In this document: piece by piece, positions 28,810-40,328 of the stretch
Layout: every line of letters starts with the position of its first letter
Position numbering within the stretch: position 1 is the first letter of the stretch
DNA from: Lysobacter helvus
Lineage (GTDB): Bacteria > Pseudomonadota > Gammaproteobacteria > Xanthomonadales > Xanthomonadaceae
Direction: 5' to 3'
NCBI RefSeq assembly: GCF_018406645.1
Contig: NZ_AP024546.1
Coordinates: 2,108,001 to 2,172,000 of the forward strand
DNA length: 64,000 bases
Position numbers and translations under genes: made by a program
Notes under the pieces: generated by a model
The model's database searches: none
What the model was told of the DNA's origin: nothing
Seen by the model: only the letters and a program-made list of their open reading frames with translations

Positions 28810-29319
28810 ATGCGCAACCTGACCACCACGCTCCACCGCACCGCCACCATCGCGCTGCTCGCGCTGTTCGCCTTCGGCCTTGCGGCCTGCAAGAAGGAAG
28901 AAGCGCCGAAGGCTGCCGCCGCCGCGCCGGTCACCGCGCCGAAGGACGGCAACGAGAACGCCTGGCAGGCCTACGCCAGCGATGTCGTCAAGCGCAACAT
29001 GGACGGCGTCACCAACAGCCCGTACGTGTACTTCCTGCCGGAAGAAAGCTCCGCCGACTTCCAGGGCCAGTACGACGCGCAGCTGGACAAGGTCAAGACC
29101 GACATCACCCGCGGCATCCTCGAAGGCAACATGCTCGCCTTCGTGTCGCCGGCCTCGGCCAAGATGGCCGACCTGGTCACCGCCGCGTTCACCGGCATCG
29201 AGCCCAACACGATGAAGGGCGTCAAGGTCCTTTTCATCGGCCAGGCCGCCGACAGCGAGCGCGTCAAGGCCGCCGTCGCACCGGCCGGCGTCACCTACGT
29301 GTTCGTCGAAGCCAAGTGA
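28810..29319 (+). CDS. Hypothetical lipoprotein
   Basis: 169 residues from ATG 28810; the GGGGGA 8 bases upstream decides against the in-frame ATG 28795. Lipobox LAAC at Cys27, followed by KKEEAPKAAAAAP linker. The domain (NAWQAYASDVVKRNMDGVTN; YVYFLPEESSADFQGQYDAQ; VKVLFIGQAADSERVKAAVA) contains a Rossmann-like tail but no family is recognised. Ends at a very strong hairpin. Confidence 0.75.
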   Translation: MRNLTTTLHRTATIALLALFAFGLAACKKEEAPKAAAAAPVTAPKDGNENAWQAYASDVVKRNMDGVTNSPYVYFLPEESSADFQGQYDAQLDKVKTDITRGILEGNMLAFVSPASAKMADLVTAAFTGIEPNTMKGVKVLFIGQAADSERVKAAVAPAGVTYVFVEAK

Positions 29320-29320
29320 C

Positions 29321-29437
29321 GGATCGGCGCGTCGCCGCATCGCGGCGACGCCCTTGCCGATCCGTCATCCCCGCGAAGGCGGGGATCCAGACGGTTGCGA
29401 CGCCACCTTCTGGATTCCCGCCTTCGCGGGAATGACG
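29321..29437. repeat. Long hairpin plus REP-like inverted repeat
   Basis: Two palindromic elements side by side. First, GGATCGGC (29321-29328) pairs with GCCGATCC (29356-29363) around the inner stem GCGTCGCCGC/GCGGCGACGC (29329-29351): an 18-bp two-part hairpin, probably a terminator of the lipoprotein gene without a T run. Second, a REP-like pair: GTCATCCCCGCGAAGGCGGG start (29364-29391) and its inverted copy TTCCCGCCTTCGCGGGAATG (29409-29437), a type of dispersed proteobacterial repeat. Confidence 0.8.
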
Positions 29438-29457
29438 AGCAAAGAGCACCAACGATC

Positions 29458-29715
29458 ATGTCCCTCCGCATCACCGAAACCTGCGTCAACTGCGACGTCT
29501 GCGAGCCGGTGTGCCCGAACAAGGCGATCACGCAGGGCGAGTCGATCTACGTGATCGATCCGATGCGCTGCACCGAATGCGTGGGCCATTACGACGAACC
29601 GCAATGCGTCGTCGTCTGCCCGGTCGAATGCATCGACCCCGATCCGTCCCATCCCGAATCCAACGAGCAGTTGCTGTCCAAGCTGCTGCGACTCCAACAG
29701 GAAGACGCCCGATGA
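29458..29715 (+). CDS. YfhL family 2[4Fe-4S] ferredoxin
   Basis: 85 residues from ATG 29458. Cluster motifs CVNCDVCEPVCPNKAI and CTECVGHYDEPQCVVVCP, the second with the insertion typical of YfhL/Allochromatium-type ferredoxins of low potential. Small cytosolic electron carrier. It follows coaD by one lipoprotein gene and overlaps the ggt start by 4 bases. CoaD-ferredoxin neighbourhood is common in Gammaproteobacteria. Confidence 0.95.
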   Translation: MSLRITETCVNCDVCEPVCPNKAITQGESIYVIDPMRCTECVGHYDEPQCVVVCPVECIDPDPSHPESNEQLLSKLLRLQQEDAR

Positions 29716-31415
29716 TGTTGCGTTCCGCCTTGACCGGCCTGCTGCTGTGCGTCGGCTTCACCGCACTTCCCGCACCGGCCGCCGAGGCGAAGCAGGCAGC
29801 CCATCCGCCGGGCGCGGCGATCGCCAGCGGGCATGCGCTCGCCACCGAAGCCGGGTTCGAAGCGCTGCGCCAGGGCGGCAATGCGTTCGACGCCGCGGTG
29901 GCCACGTCGGCCGCCTTGTCGGTCGTCGAGCCGATTTCTTCCGGCATCGGCGGCGGCGGCTTCTTCCTGCTGCACGACGCGAAGACCAACCGCGACGTCT
30001 TCATCGACGCACGCGAGACCGCGCCCGAATCCGCGACGATGCAGGCCTTCCTTGATCCGAAGGGCGAGCTCGACCGCGACCGCGCCGAAAACGGCCCGTG
30101 GTCCGCCGGCATCCCCGGCCTGCCGGCCGCGCTGGTGCACATCGCGTCGAAGTACGGAAAGCTGCCGCTGCGCACCACGCTCGCCCCGGCGATCCGCCTC
30201 GCGCGCGAAGGCTTCCCCGTCTACGACCGCCTCGCGCGCGGCTATCGCAGCCGCAGCGACGTGATGGAACGCTACGCCGGTACGCGCGCGGTGTACCTGG
30301 CCGACGGCGATCCGCCGGAAGTCGGCGAAATCCTCAAGCAGCCCGAACTCGCGCACACGCTCGAACTGCTCGCGCAGAAGGGCTTCGACGGCTTCTATCG
30401 CGGCGAAACGGCGGACAAGCTCGTCGCGGGCGTCAAGGCCGAAGGCGGCCACTGGACCGCGAAGGAACTCGCCGCCTACCAGGTGCGCGAACGCGAACCG
30501 CTGCGCTTCAAGTACCGCGACTGGGACATCGTCACCGCGCCGCCGCCGTCGTCGGGCGGCATCGCGCTGGCGGAAATCCTGCAGATGGTGTCCGGCTGGG
30601 ACCTGCGCAAACTCGACGACGCGCATCGCACGCACATCGTCGTGGAAGCGATGCGCCGCGCGTTCCGCGATCGCACGATCTACCTGGGCGATCCGGACTT
30701 CGTCACCGTGCCGCTGTCGCGCCTGATGGATCCGAACTACGCCGCGGGCCTGCGCGCGTCCATCCATCCGGAGAAGGCGACGCCGAGCGACCTGTTCGAC
30801 GCCAAGCCCGCGCCGCTGGAAGACGACGAGACCACGCACTTCGCGATCATCGACCGCGACGGCAACCGCGTCAGCACCACGCAGACCGTCAATCTGCTGT
30901 ACGGCTCGGGCATGGTCGTGCCGGGCACGGGCGTGCTGCTCAACGACGAGATGGATGATTTCGCGCTGCGCCCGGGCACGCCGAATGCGTTCGGCGTGAT
31001 GGGCTTCGACAAGAACGCGCCGAAGCCGGGCAAGCGCATGCTCAGCTCGATGACGCCGACGTTCCTGCAATCGAAGGACAAGGTGATCGCCGTCGGCGCG
31101 CCGGGCGGCAGCCGCATCATCACCGAGGTGCTGCTGGCGATCCTCGGGTACGACGATGGCCTCACGCCGCAGCAGGTGGCCGCTTTGCCGCGCTATCACC
31201 ACCAGTGGTATCCCGATGTCATCTCGGCGGAGAAGGGCGCCCTGAAGCCCGACGTCGTCGAGGCGTTGAGGAAGATGGGCCACACCGTCAACGACGCCGA
31301 ACCGATCTGGGGCAACGTGCAGACGGTGGAATGGAACCGCGCGACCAACACGCTGTCCGGCGCAAGCGATCCGCGCCATCCCGAAGGCAAGGGCGAGGCG
31401 AGGGCGCAGCCGTGA
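29712..31415 (+). CDS. ggt: Gamma-glutamyltransferase
   Basis: 567 residues from ATG 29712 (ATGA overlap with ferredoxin; a second ATG at 29715). Signal peptide LTGLLLCVGFTALPAPAAEA, so periplasmic. Ntn-hydrolase: self-cleavage site before the first Thr of ETTHFAIIDRDG (Thr374), the new N-terminal nucleophile of the small subunit. Further motifs SSGIGGGGFFLLHD, PPSSGGIALAEIL, MSSMTPT-like LSSMTPTFL and GAPGGSRIITEV. Cleaves glutathione and other gamma-glutamyl compounds. Confidence 0.96.
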   Translation: MMLRSALTGLLLCVGFTALPAPAAEAKQAAHPPGAAIASGHALATEAGFEALRQGGNAFDAAVATSAALSVVEPISSGIGGGGFFLLHDAKTNRDVFIDARETAPESATMQAFLDPKGELDRDRAENGPWSAGIPGLPAALVHIASKYGKLPLRTTLAPAIRLAREGFPVYDRLARGYRSRSDVMERYAGTRAVYLADGDPPEVGEILKQPELAHTLELLAQKGFDGFYRGETADKLVAGVKAEGGHWTAKELAAYQVREREPLRFKYRDWDIVTAPPPSSGGIALAEILQMVSGWDLRKLDDAHRTHIVVEAMRRAFRDRTIYLGDPDFVTVPLSRLMDPNYAAGLRASIHPEKATPSDLFDAKPAPLEDDETTHFAIIDRDGNRVSTTQTVNLLYGSGMVVPGTGVLLNDEMDDFALRPGTPNAFGVMGFDKNAPKPGKRMLSSMTPTFLQSKDKVIAVGAPGGSRIITEVLLAILGYDDGLTPQQVAALPRYHHQWYPDVISAEKGALKPDVVEALRKMGHTVNDAEPIWGNVQTVEWNRATNTLSGASDPRHPEGKGEARAQP

Positions 31416-32032
31416 CCGACGATCCGTCGAAGCGTCCCGAGCGCAAGCCTGCGCTGCACACGGTGCCGGCGATCCTCACGGGCGCCGCGGCGTTGATCGC
31501 GTCGCTCACCGCGGTGTACGTGAACGTGCGCGGCGATCGCGCACCGCAACCCGTCGTGCAACAGGCGCAAGCCGTCGCGCCCGCCGCGCCCGCGAAAACC
31601 ACCGAAGCCCAGCCCGCGCCGGCGAAGGCGATCGACAAGTTCACGTTGCGCGTGGATCGCATCGCGGTCGAGCACGACGGTTCGCCCGGCACCACCGACT
31701 GGCGTTTCGTCGTGGAAGCCGACGACGAACCGCTGTTCGCCTTCGCGCAGCCCGGCCTGGACGACACCGGCGGCATGAACGTCGCGCGCCCGAAGGAAGC
31801 CGACGGCACGCTGCGCCTGGCAGGCAAGCCCGGCGCGCGCATCGTGGTGAAGGGCTGGCGCGGCCGGATGATCTTCGGCGGTGGCGGCGCACCGGACGTC
31901 TCCGGTGAAGGCCGGCTCTCCGCCAGCGGCACCATCGGCCCGATCCGGGTGGATGCGCCGCACGCCAACCCCAAGGCCTTGCCCCAGGCCGGCGCGTTCG
32001 TGTTCTTCCTGTCCGCCGATCCGGCCGAATAA
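31412..32032 (+). CDS. Membrane-anchored hypothetical protein
   Basis: 206 residues from GTG 31412, overlapping the ggt stop by 4 bases. One N-terminal span (VPAILTGAAALIASLTAVYV), an Ala/Pro/Gln linker, and a beta-rich domain (KFTLRVDRIAVEHDGSPGTT; EADDEPLFAFAQPGLDDTGG). Not recognised. Coupling to ggt suggests a periplasmic role, otherwise nothing can be assigned. Confidence 0.7.
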   Translation: MTDDPSKRPERKPALHTVPAILTGAAALIASLTAVYVNVRGDRAPQPVVQQAQAVAPAAPAKTTEAQPAPAKAIDKFTLRVDRIAVEHDGSPGTTDWRFVVEADDEPLFAFAQPGLDDTGGMNVARPKEADGTLRLAGKPGARIVVKGWRGRMIFGGGGAPDVSGEGRLSASGTIGPIRVDAPHANPKALPQAGAFVFFLSADPAE

Positions 32033-32065
32033 CGCTTCGCTAGCAGCGCGTCGCGCCCACGGCGC

Positions 32066-32071
32066 TAGAAT
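32066..32071 (+). promoter_or_regulatory. Possible -10 element
   Basis: TAGAAT 27 bases before the start at 32098, the same hexamer as before 17077; no clear -35. Confidence 0.35.
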
Positions 32072-32097
32072 CGCCGCACTCCGCAAGGCGCGTGGCG

Positions 32098-32988
32098 ATG
32101 AAACTCTGGTCGATCCTCGGCAACTCGCAAAAACTGGACGGCGGCGCGATGTTCGGCAATGCGCCGCGCGCGCTCTGGTCGCGCTGGTCCGCGCCCGACG
32201 ACGCCAACCGCATCGCGCTGGCCTGCCGCGCGCTGCTCGCCAGCCCGCTCAACGGCAAGACCGTGTTGTTCGAAACGGGCATCGGCGCGTTCTTCGAACC
32301 GAAACTGCGCGAACGCTACGGCGTGGTGGAAGACCGCCACGTGCTGCTCGAGTCGCTGCGCGCGGCGGGCTTCGAACATGACGACATCGACGTGGTCGTG
32401 TTGTCGCACCTGCACTTCGATCATGCGGGCGGCTTGCTTGCACCGTGGGTGGAAGGCCGTTCGCCGGAACTGTTGTTCCCGAACGCGACGTACCTGGTGA
32501 GCCGCGATTGCTGGGACCGCGCGCGCGATCCGCATCCGCGCGACCGCGCGAGCTTCATCCCGGAATTGCAGGGGCTGCTGGAAGCAAGCGGTCGGCTGGA
32601 GATCGTCGAAGGCGAGTACGCGAAAGCACTCGGCAAGACGGTGCGATTCCATTACAGCGACGGGCACACGCCGGGCTTGATGCTCGGCGAGATCGTCGGG
32701 CCCGACATGGTCAACGGCGAACCGCATGGCGGCGTGGTGTTCTGCGCCGACCTGATTCCCGGTCGCCCGTGGGTGCACGTGCCGATCACGATGGGCTACG
32801 ACCGCAACGCGGAATTGCTGATCGACGAGAAGCGCGCGTTCCTGGAGGACAAGCTCGCGCGGAACGTCCATCTGTTCTTCACCCACGACCCGGCGTGCGC
32901 GCTGGCGCAGGTGACGCGCGACGCGGCCGGCAAGTTCGGCACCACGCACGAAGTCGCAGCCCTGCACGCGCGGGCGCTCGCGGCATGA
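32098..32988 (+). CDS. MBL fold metallo-hydrolase
   Basis: 296 residues; ATG 32098 has AAGG 9 bases upstream (GTG 32092 is possible). Metallo-beta-lactamase fold with HxHxDH in [13 protein letters not shown], a further ligand region HTPGLMLGE and [13 protein letters not shown]. The ending [20 protein letters not shown] resembles the aryl-sulfatase/lactonase-like clade of the family. Cytosolic, substrate unknown. Overlaps the next gene's ATG by 4 bases. Confidence 0.9.
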   Translation: MKLWSILGNSQKLDGGAMFGNAPRALWSRWSAPDDANRIALACRALLASPLNGKTVLFETGIGAFFEPKLRERYGVVEDRHVLLESLRAAGFEHDDIDVVVLSHLHFDHAGGLLAPWVEGRSPELLFPNATYLVSRDCWDRARDPHPRDRASFIPELQGLLEASGRLEIVEGEYAKALGKTVRFHYSDGHTPGLMLGEIVGPDMVNGEPHGGVVFCADLIPGRPWVHVPITMGYDRNAELLIDEKRAFLEDKLARNVHLFFTHDPACALAQVTRDAAGKFGTTHEVAALHARALAA

Positions 32989-34049
32989 CGCCAACATCGA
33001 TCTCCTCCCCCTGCGGGGGAGGCCGGGAGGGGGCAGCCCGGTCGCGTCGCACCTGGACGTGGCTCTTCGCGCTCCTCGTCGCGCTGCTCCCGCTCCTCGC
33101 ATTCGCGCAGGAAAACGACCCCGTCACCGATGCCGTCGCGCGCGACCGCGAGTTCGGCGTCACCGCGCGGCACTTCGGCCTCGAACGCCGCGTGTCGATG
33201 TACCAGTGGCGCGCGAAGGGCGCGGGCTACGAACGCGTCTGGAGCGAAGCCCCCATCGACTCGACGGGCTATGCGCCGGGCCACGACAACCCCGAGTTCC
33301 CGCTGCGCAGCCGCCGCTGGCTCGCCGAGCGCGTGACGCTCGACGACAAGCCGCTCGATCGCAGCGTGATCGAACAGTTCGGCCAGTGGCGCACGTTCCG
33401 CCCGAATTTCTCGGCGTTGCCCGGCAACCTCGCCGCCACGTTCCAGCCGGAAGGCGATGGCCTCGGCAGCGCGGAGAATCCGCTGGATCCGCAAGTCGGC
33501 GACCTGCGCATCGGCTGGCGCGAACTGACGCTACCGCCGTTGCAGGGCCGCGTGGAGTTGTCGCGCGGCACGTGGTTCCCGATCGCGGGCGATCCGATCA
33601 ACGATCCCGCGCCGTTGGCTGCGCCGGAATCGAATCCCTCGATGATTCGCATGACAGTCATCGCGACGAAAACGACGCTGCTGTTCGCAGGCCTGCATGC
33701 CTTGCTGCTGCTCGGCCTCACCGCGCAGGTCGTGCGTTGGCGCGTGCGTTCCCGCGTCGGCATCGGGCTCGGCGACAACACCGACCTGGCACGCTGGGTC
33801 CGCGTGCATGGCAACTTCACCGAATACGTCCCGCTGACGCTGCTGCTGATGGCGTTGCTGGAACTCAGTGGGTTCCCGCGTCAATGGCTGTTTGCCGGCG
33901 GCTGCACGTTGCTGCTGGGCCGCGTGCTGCACGCGTTTGGCCTGTCGCGTTACCAGGGCACGTCGTTCGGCCGCCTGGTCGGCATGGTGCTGACGTTGAC
34001 GGCGTTGGGGAGCGCGGCCATCGCCGCGCTCTGGATGTCCATGCAGTAA
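32985..34049 (+). CDS. TMEM43-like domain fused to a MAPEG domain
   Basis: 354 residues. N-terminal signal/anchor [17 protein letters not shown] (about 27-43). Residues about 45-190 look like the middle of TMEM43 family proteins ([40 protein letters not shown]) but lack that family's N-terminal and three C-terminal spans. Residues about 225-354 are a complete MAPEG domain with four spans ([40 protein letters not shown]). The codons for residues 4-20 lie in a repeat-like GC element (33000-33032). ATGA coupling to the upstream gene supports the start. Confidence 0.78.
   Translation: MTPTSISSPCGGGREGAARSRRTWTWLFALLVALLPLLAFAQENDPVTDAVARDREFGVTARHFGLERRVSMYQWRAKGAGYERVWSEAPIDSTGYAPGHDNPEFPLRSRRWLAERVTLDDKPLDRSVIEQFGQWRTFRPNFSALPGNLAATFQPEGDGLGSAENPLDPQVGDLRIGWRELTLPPLQGRVELSRGTWFPIAGDPINDPAPLAAPESNPSMIRMTVIATKTTLLFAGLHALLLLGLTAQVVRWRVRSRVGIGLGDNTDLARWVRVHGNFTEYVPLTLLLMALLELSGFPRQWLFAGGCTLLLGRVLHAFGLSRYQGTSFGRLVGMVLTLTALGSAAIAALWMSMQ
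33000..33032. repeat. CCCCCTGCGGGGG-type palindromic repeat inside the coding start
   Basis: CTCCTCCCCCTGCGGGGGAG followed by GCCGGGAGGGGG resembles intergenic repeats frequent in Xanthomonadaceae. Here it encodes [10 protein letters not shown] near the N-terminus of the TMEM43-MAPEG protein, suggesting that the repeat inserted at the gene's 5' end or that the true start is shifted. Confidence 0.5.
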
Positions 34050-34053
34050 AGGG

Positions 34054-35559
34054 TTACGCCGCAGCTTGCTGCTGCTGCTTCGGCCCTTCCAGCAACGCGC
34101 GCTTGACCATCGCGATCAGCAGGTCGATCTCTTCGCTCGTCACGCCGAAGTGCGGCGTGAAGCGCAGCGAGTTCAGGCCACCATGGATCACGCCGAGGCC
34201 GCGCTCGCGCAACCATTCTTCGGTCGAACCCACGCCGTAGCCCTTGAACTGCGGCGCCAGTTCGCACGAGAACAGCAGGCCCGTGCCCTGGACCTTGGTG
34301 ATCAGGCCACCGAGTTCGACCTTCAGCGCTTCCAGCTTCGCGATCGCTTCCTTGCCGCGCTCGCGGATGTTGGTGCGCAGCGCGGGCGTGAACTCGTGGA
34401 GCACCGCCACGGCGACTTCGAGCGCGCGCGGGTTGCTGGTCATCGTGTTGCCGTAGGTGCCGGCGCGATACAACTTTTCCGCGCGCTCGGTGACGGCCAC
34501 GACCGACAGCGGGTACTGGGCGGCGTTGAGCGCCTTCGAGTAGGTTTCCATGTCCGGCGCTTCCAGGCCTTCGAAGCCCGGGTAGTCGACGATCGACAGC
34601 ACGCCGTTGGCGCGCAGGCCGGCCTGGATGGAGTCGACGAGGAACATCGAACCATGCGACTTGGTGAGCTCGCGCGCGGCGGCGTAGAACGCCGGCGGCA
34701 CGCTGCGGCCCGGGTCGCCTTCGCCCATCACCGGTTCCAGGAACATCGCTTCGATGAACCAGTTGTTGGCGTCGGCATCGGCGAACACTTGCTTGAGCGC
34801 GTCGATGTCGTACGGCTCCACCGTGAGCACGGAGTCTTCGCCGCGGAAGCTGGCGAGGTGCTGCAGGTAGTTCTTGCGCGAGGAATCCGAATACAGCGCC
34901 GGGCGCTCGGTGCGGCCGTGGAAGCTGCCCTTGACGACGACGCGCTTGATCGCGCGGCCGGCGTACTTGGCGCCCGGATCGGTCATCAGCTTGCTGTTGA
35001 CGTCGGCGATGCGCGCGGCGAGCGAGACGGATTCGGACCCCGAGTTGAGGCACAGGAACTTGGTGTACGGCGAACCACCGCGCGTATGGCCGATCTCCTT
35101 GCGCATGGCGCGGTCGAAGCGCAGCTGCGCCACGTTGGGCGTCATGATGTTGGCCATCGCCTGCGGGCGCGCCATCGCTTCCAGCACGGCCTTCGGCGTG
35201 TGGCCCAGGCCCAGCATCCCGTAGCCGCCGGAGTCGTGCAGCACGGCGCCCTTCAGCGTGACCACCCACGGGCCGCGCGCGGCGAGGGCGATGTACGGGT
35301 TCACCGCATCCATCGAATAGAAATTGACGAAGCCGGCCTGCACGGTGCGCAGCTGCGCGTCTTCGTCCATGTCCAGCAGTTCGGGGAACTCGGCACGGAC
35401 GCGCGCGTATTCCTCGGCGGCGGCGGCGATGGCGTCCACGAGGTCCGGGTGGGTCGGCGCGAAGCGCTGCAGCGTCGCTTCGTCCAGGCCCTGCGTGCGT
35501 CGCGCACCGGCATGGGCGCGAAGGGGGGCGAGGGGGGCGAGCAGGGCGGTGGCGGTCAT
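34054..35559 (-). CDS. Class III aminotransferase, PLP-dependent
   Basis: 501 residues from ATG 35559 with GAGG 5 bases upstream. Fold type I PLP enzyme: LNSGSESVSLAARIADVNSK, GSFHGRTERPALYSD, and FLVDSIQAGLRANG (the Asp binding PLP N1 in the VDSIQ region), then the probable Schiff-base lysine in METYSKALNAAQYPLSVVAV. Longer than ornithine/GABA aminotransferases (400-450). C-terminus Gln/Ala tail. Substrate cannot be read; stands alone, convergent with the TMEM43-MAPEG gene. Confidence 0.88.
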   Translation of the reverse strand: MTATALLAPLAPLRAHAGARRTQGLDEATLQRFAPTHPDLVDAIAAAAEEYARVRAEFPELLDMDEDAQLRTVQAGFVNFYSMDAVNPYIALAARGPWVVTLKGAVLHDSGGYGMLGLGHTPKAVLEAMARPQAMANIMTPNVAQLRFDRAMRKEIGHTRGGSPYTKFLCLNSGSESVSLAARIADVNSKLMTDPGAKYAGRAIKRVVVKGSFHGRTERPALYSDSSRKNYLQHLASFRGEDSVLTVEPYDIDALKQVFADADANNWFIEAMFLEPVMGEGDPGRSVPPAFYAAARELTKSHGSMFLVDSIQAGLRANGVLSIVDYPGFEGLEAPDMETYSKALNAAQYPLSVVAVTERAEKLYRAGTYGNTMTSNPRALEVAVAVLHEFTPALRTNIRERGKEAIAKLEALKVELGGLITKVQGTGLLFSCELAPQFKGYGVGSTEEWLRERGLGVIHGGLNSLRFTPHFGVTSEEIDLLIAMVKRALLEGPKQQQQAAA

Positions 35560-35794
35560 GGCGGCCTCACTTGGGACAGGCTGGAAATGAAAACTGCGCG
35601 GTGTGCGCCGCGCAGCGTGGGAAATCCCGGGATGAACCAACAATGGGTTGATTTAACGAGCAATTTCAAAAACTTGCGCGATTCTACCACCCCGATTCCG
35701 GCGATATAACCCCCAAAAACCCCGCAAGAACCGACAAAGCGACGCGCGGCTACACTGTGCGGCCTCGAAAACCCGGGCCCCCGCGGCCACCCCC

Positions 35795-37941
<2,147 letters not shown>

Positions 37942-37979
37942 ACCCGGGCCCCGGCCCCGGCCGGGCCGCCCCCGCGTGG

Positions 37980-37985
37980 CATAAT
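37980..37985 (+). promoter_or_regulatory. Possible -10 box before yajC
   Basis: CATAAT 35 bases upstream of ATG 38020, in the only A/T-rich spot of a GC-rich gap after tgt. May allow separate transcription of yajC-secD-secF. No clear -35. Confidence 0.4.
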
Positions 37986-38019
37986 CCCCCGCCTTTTCAC
38001 GCCCAACCGGATGCACCGC

Positions 38020-38364
38020 ATGGACCTGCTCGACCTGCTGATCCCCTCCGCCCATGCCCAGTCGGCCGCGCCCGCCGCCACCGGCACCAGCATGCTGTCC
38101 ACGCTGGCCCTGCCGATCATCTTCATCGCGGTGATGTACTTCCTCATGATCCGCCCGCAGATGAAGCGGCAGAAGGACCATCGCGCGATGCTCGACAAGC
38201 TGCAGCGCGGCGACGAGGTGATCACCAGCGGCGGCATCGCCGGCACCGTCACCGAGATGGGCGACAACTTCGTTTCCGTGGAAGTGGCCAACGGCGTGCA
38301 GCTGCGCGTGCAGCGCGGCGCCATCGCCAACGTCCTGCCCAAGGGCACGCTCAAGTCCGCGTAA
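38020..38364 (+). CDS. yajC: Preprotein translocase subunit YajC
   Basis: 114 residues from ATG 38020 (ATG 38011 is an alternative). Starts DLLDLLIPSAHAQ, one span LALPIIFIAVMYFLMIRPQM followed by KRQKDHRAMLDKLQRGDEVI and the beta-domain TSGGIAGTVTEMGDNFVSV. Inner-membrane protein that associates with SecDF. Same operon as secD and secF. Confidence 0.95.
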   Translation: MDLLDLLIPSAHAQSAAPAATGTSMLSTLALPIIFIAVMYFLMIRPQMKRQKDHRAMLDKLQRGDEVITSGGIAGTVTEMGDNFVSVEVANGVQLRVQRGAIANVLPKGTLKSA

Positions 38365-38446
38365 GCACCGGACACGTTCCAAAGACCGACACGTAGTCAA
38401 CAACTTGCTGTAGTCGGCGGCCGCCTCGGCCGCCGCGGGGAATTCG

Positions 38447-40312
38447 ATGCTCACCTTTCCGCGCTGGAAATATTTCGCCATCCTGCTGGTGCTGATCCTC
38501 AGCACCCTGTACGCGTTGCCCAACGCGTACCCGCTGGACCCGTCCGTGCAGGTCACCGCGGCGCGCGCCGGGGGCGTGGCGATCGACAAGGCGCTGCGCG
38601 ACCGCGTGGCGGCCGAGCTGACGAAGGCCCACATCACCGCCGATTCGGTGGCGATCGAGAGCAAGGACAACCTGCTGGTGCGCCTGCCGGACCCGAACGT
38701 GCAGACGCGCGCGGCCGACATGCTGCGCCCGCTGCTGGGCGGCGACTACGTCGTCGCGCTGAGCCTGGCGCCCACCGCGCCGAAGTGGCTCGACTGGTTC
38801 GGCGCCAAGCCCATGCCGCGCGGCCTCGACCTGCAGGGCGGCGTGCACTTCGCGATGGAAGTGGACCAGAAGGCGGCGATCGACAAGCGCATGGATGCCT
38901 TCCAGGAAGACATCCGCGCCACGTTCCGCGAAAAGCGCATCCTCTATTCGTCGGTGAGCCGCACCGGCCCGGCGACCATCGGCATCACGCTCAAGGAAGG
39001 CGCCGACAACGACAAGGCGCAGAACGAATTGCGCCGCATGTTCCCGACCTACCAGGTGGGCGGCGAAGCCACGCGCCTGGCGATCACCGTGCCCGACGCC
39101 GGCCTGCGCCAGCTCGCCACCGAGGCGATCGAGCAGAACCTCACCACGCTGCGCAACCGCGTCAACAACCTGGGCGTCGCCGAGCCGGTGATCCAGCGCC
39201 AGGGCACCGACCGCGTCGTGATCCAGCTGCCCGGCCTGCAGGACACCGCCGAAGCCAAGCGCCAGATCGGCGCGACCGCCACGCTGGAATTCCGCGCCGT
39301 CGTCGGCGACGAAGCGCAGGCCGCCGCCGCGCTGGCCGACAACCGCGTCCCGCCGGACGCGCGCATCTACTACGACCAGTTCCACCGTCCGCTGCTGCTC
39401 TCCAAGCGCCTGCTCGTGTCCGGCGACCAGCTGGTCAACGCGGTGCCCGGCATCGACGCGCAGCGCGGCGTGCCCAACGTCAGCATCACGCTCGACAGCA
39501 CGGGTGGCCAGCGCATGCTGGACCACACGATCGACAACGTCGGCAACCGCCTCGGCATCGTGTACGTCGAGCGCATCCCGGAGACGAAGATCGTCGACGG
39601 CAAGGAAGTGCATTCCTCGCGCATCGACGAGCGCGTGATCAGCTCTTCGACGATCCAGGGCGTGTTCGGCAAGGACTTCCAGACCACCGGCCTGTCGCGC
39701 GAAGAAGCGCAGAGCCTGGCCAAGCAGCTGAAGGCCGGTGCGCTCGCCGCGCCCATGAGCTTCGTCGAAGAACGCGTCGTCGGCCCGAGCCTCGGCGCCG
39801 AGAACGTCAAGCGCGGCACCACCGCGGTGCTGTACTCGTTCCTCTTCGCGCTGGGCTTCTTCCTGCTGTACTACCGCATGTTCGGCCTGATCACCTGCCT
39901 CTCGCTGCTGCTCAACCTGCTGATGGTGATCGCGGTGATGTCGTTGCCCTTCATCGGCGCGACGATGAGCCTGCCGGGCTTCGCAGGTTTGGCATTGACC
40001 GTCGGCATGTCGGTCGACGCGAACGTGCTGATCAACGAACGTATCCGAGAGGAGTTGCGGGCGGGCATGCCACCACAGGCCGCCATCGCCACCGGTTACG
40101 ACCGCGCCTCCGGCACGATCTTCGACTCCAACATGACGGCGCTGCTCGCCGGCCTGGCGCTGCTGCTGTTCGGCACCGGCCCGCTGAAGGGCTTCGCGCT
40201 GACCATGATCATCGGCATCCTGACCTCGGTGTTCACGGCCGTGACGGTGTCGCGCGCCATGGCGACGCTGGTGTACGGCGGCCGCCGCAAGCCCAAGTCC
40301 ATCGCGATCTGA
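38447..40312 (+). CDS. secD: Protein translocase subunit SecD
   Basis: 621 residues. Six spans: N-terminal FAILLVLILSTLYALPNAY, then a large periplasmic P1 region (DLQGGVHFAMEVD; TTLRNRVNNLGVAEPVIQRQ), and five clustered C-terminal spans with the proton-path aspartate in GMSVDANVLINERIREEL. Uses the proton gradient to pull proteins released from SecYEG. Followed 16 bases later by secF. Confidence 0.97.
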   Translation: MLTFPRWKYFAILLVLILSTLYALPNAYPLDPSVQVTAARAGGVAIDKALRDRVAAELTKAHITADSVAIESKDNLLVRLPDPNVQTRAADMLRPLLGGDYVVALSLAPTAPKWLDWFGAKPMPRGLDLQGGVHFAMEVDQKAAIDKRMDAFQEDIRATFREKRILYSSVSRTGPATIGITLKEGADNDKAQNELRRMFPTYQVGGEATRLAITVPDAGLRQLATEAIEQNLTTLRNRVNNLGVAEPVIQRQGTDRVVIQLPGLQDTAEAKRQIGATATLEFRAVVGDEAQAAAALADNRVPPDARIYYDQFHRPLLLSKRLLVSGDQLVNAVPGIDAQRGVPNVSITLDSTGGQRMLDHTIDNVGNRLGIVYVERIPETKIVDGKEVHSSRIDERVISSSTIQGVFGKDFQTTGLSREEAQSLAKQLKAGALAAPMSFVEERVVGPSLGAENVKRGTTAVLYSFLFALGFFLLYYRMFGLITCLSLLLNLLMVIAVMSLPFIGATMSLPGFAGLALTVGMSVDANVLINERIREELRAGMPPQAAIATGYDRASGTIFDSNMTALLAGLALLLFGTGPLKGFALTMIIGILTSVFTAVTVSRAMATLVYGGRRKPKSIAI

Positions 40313-40328
40313 CGGGAAGAACCAGAAC

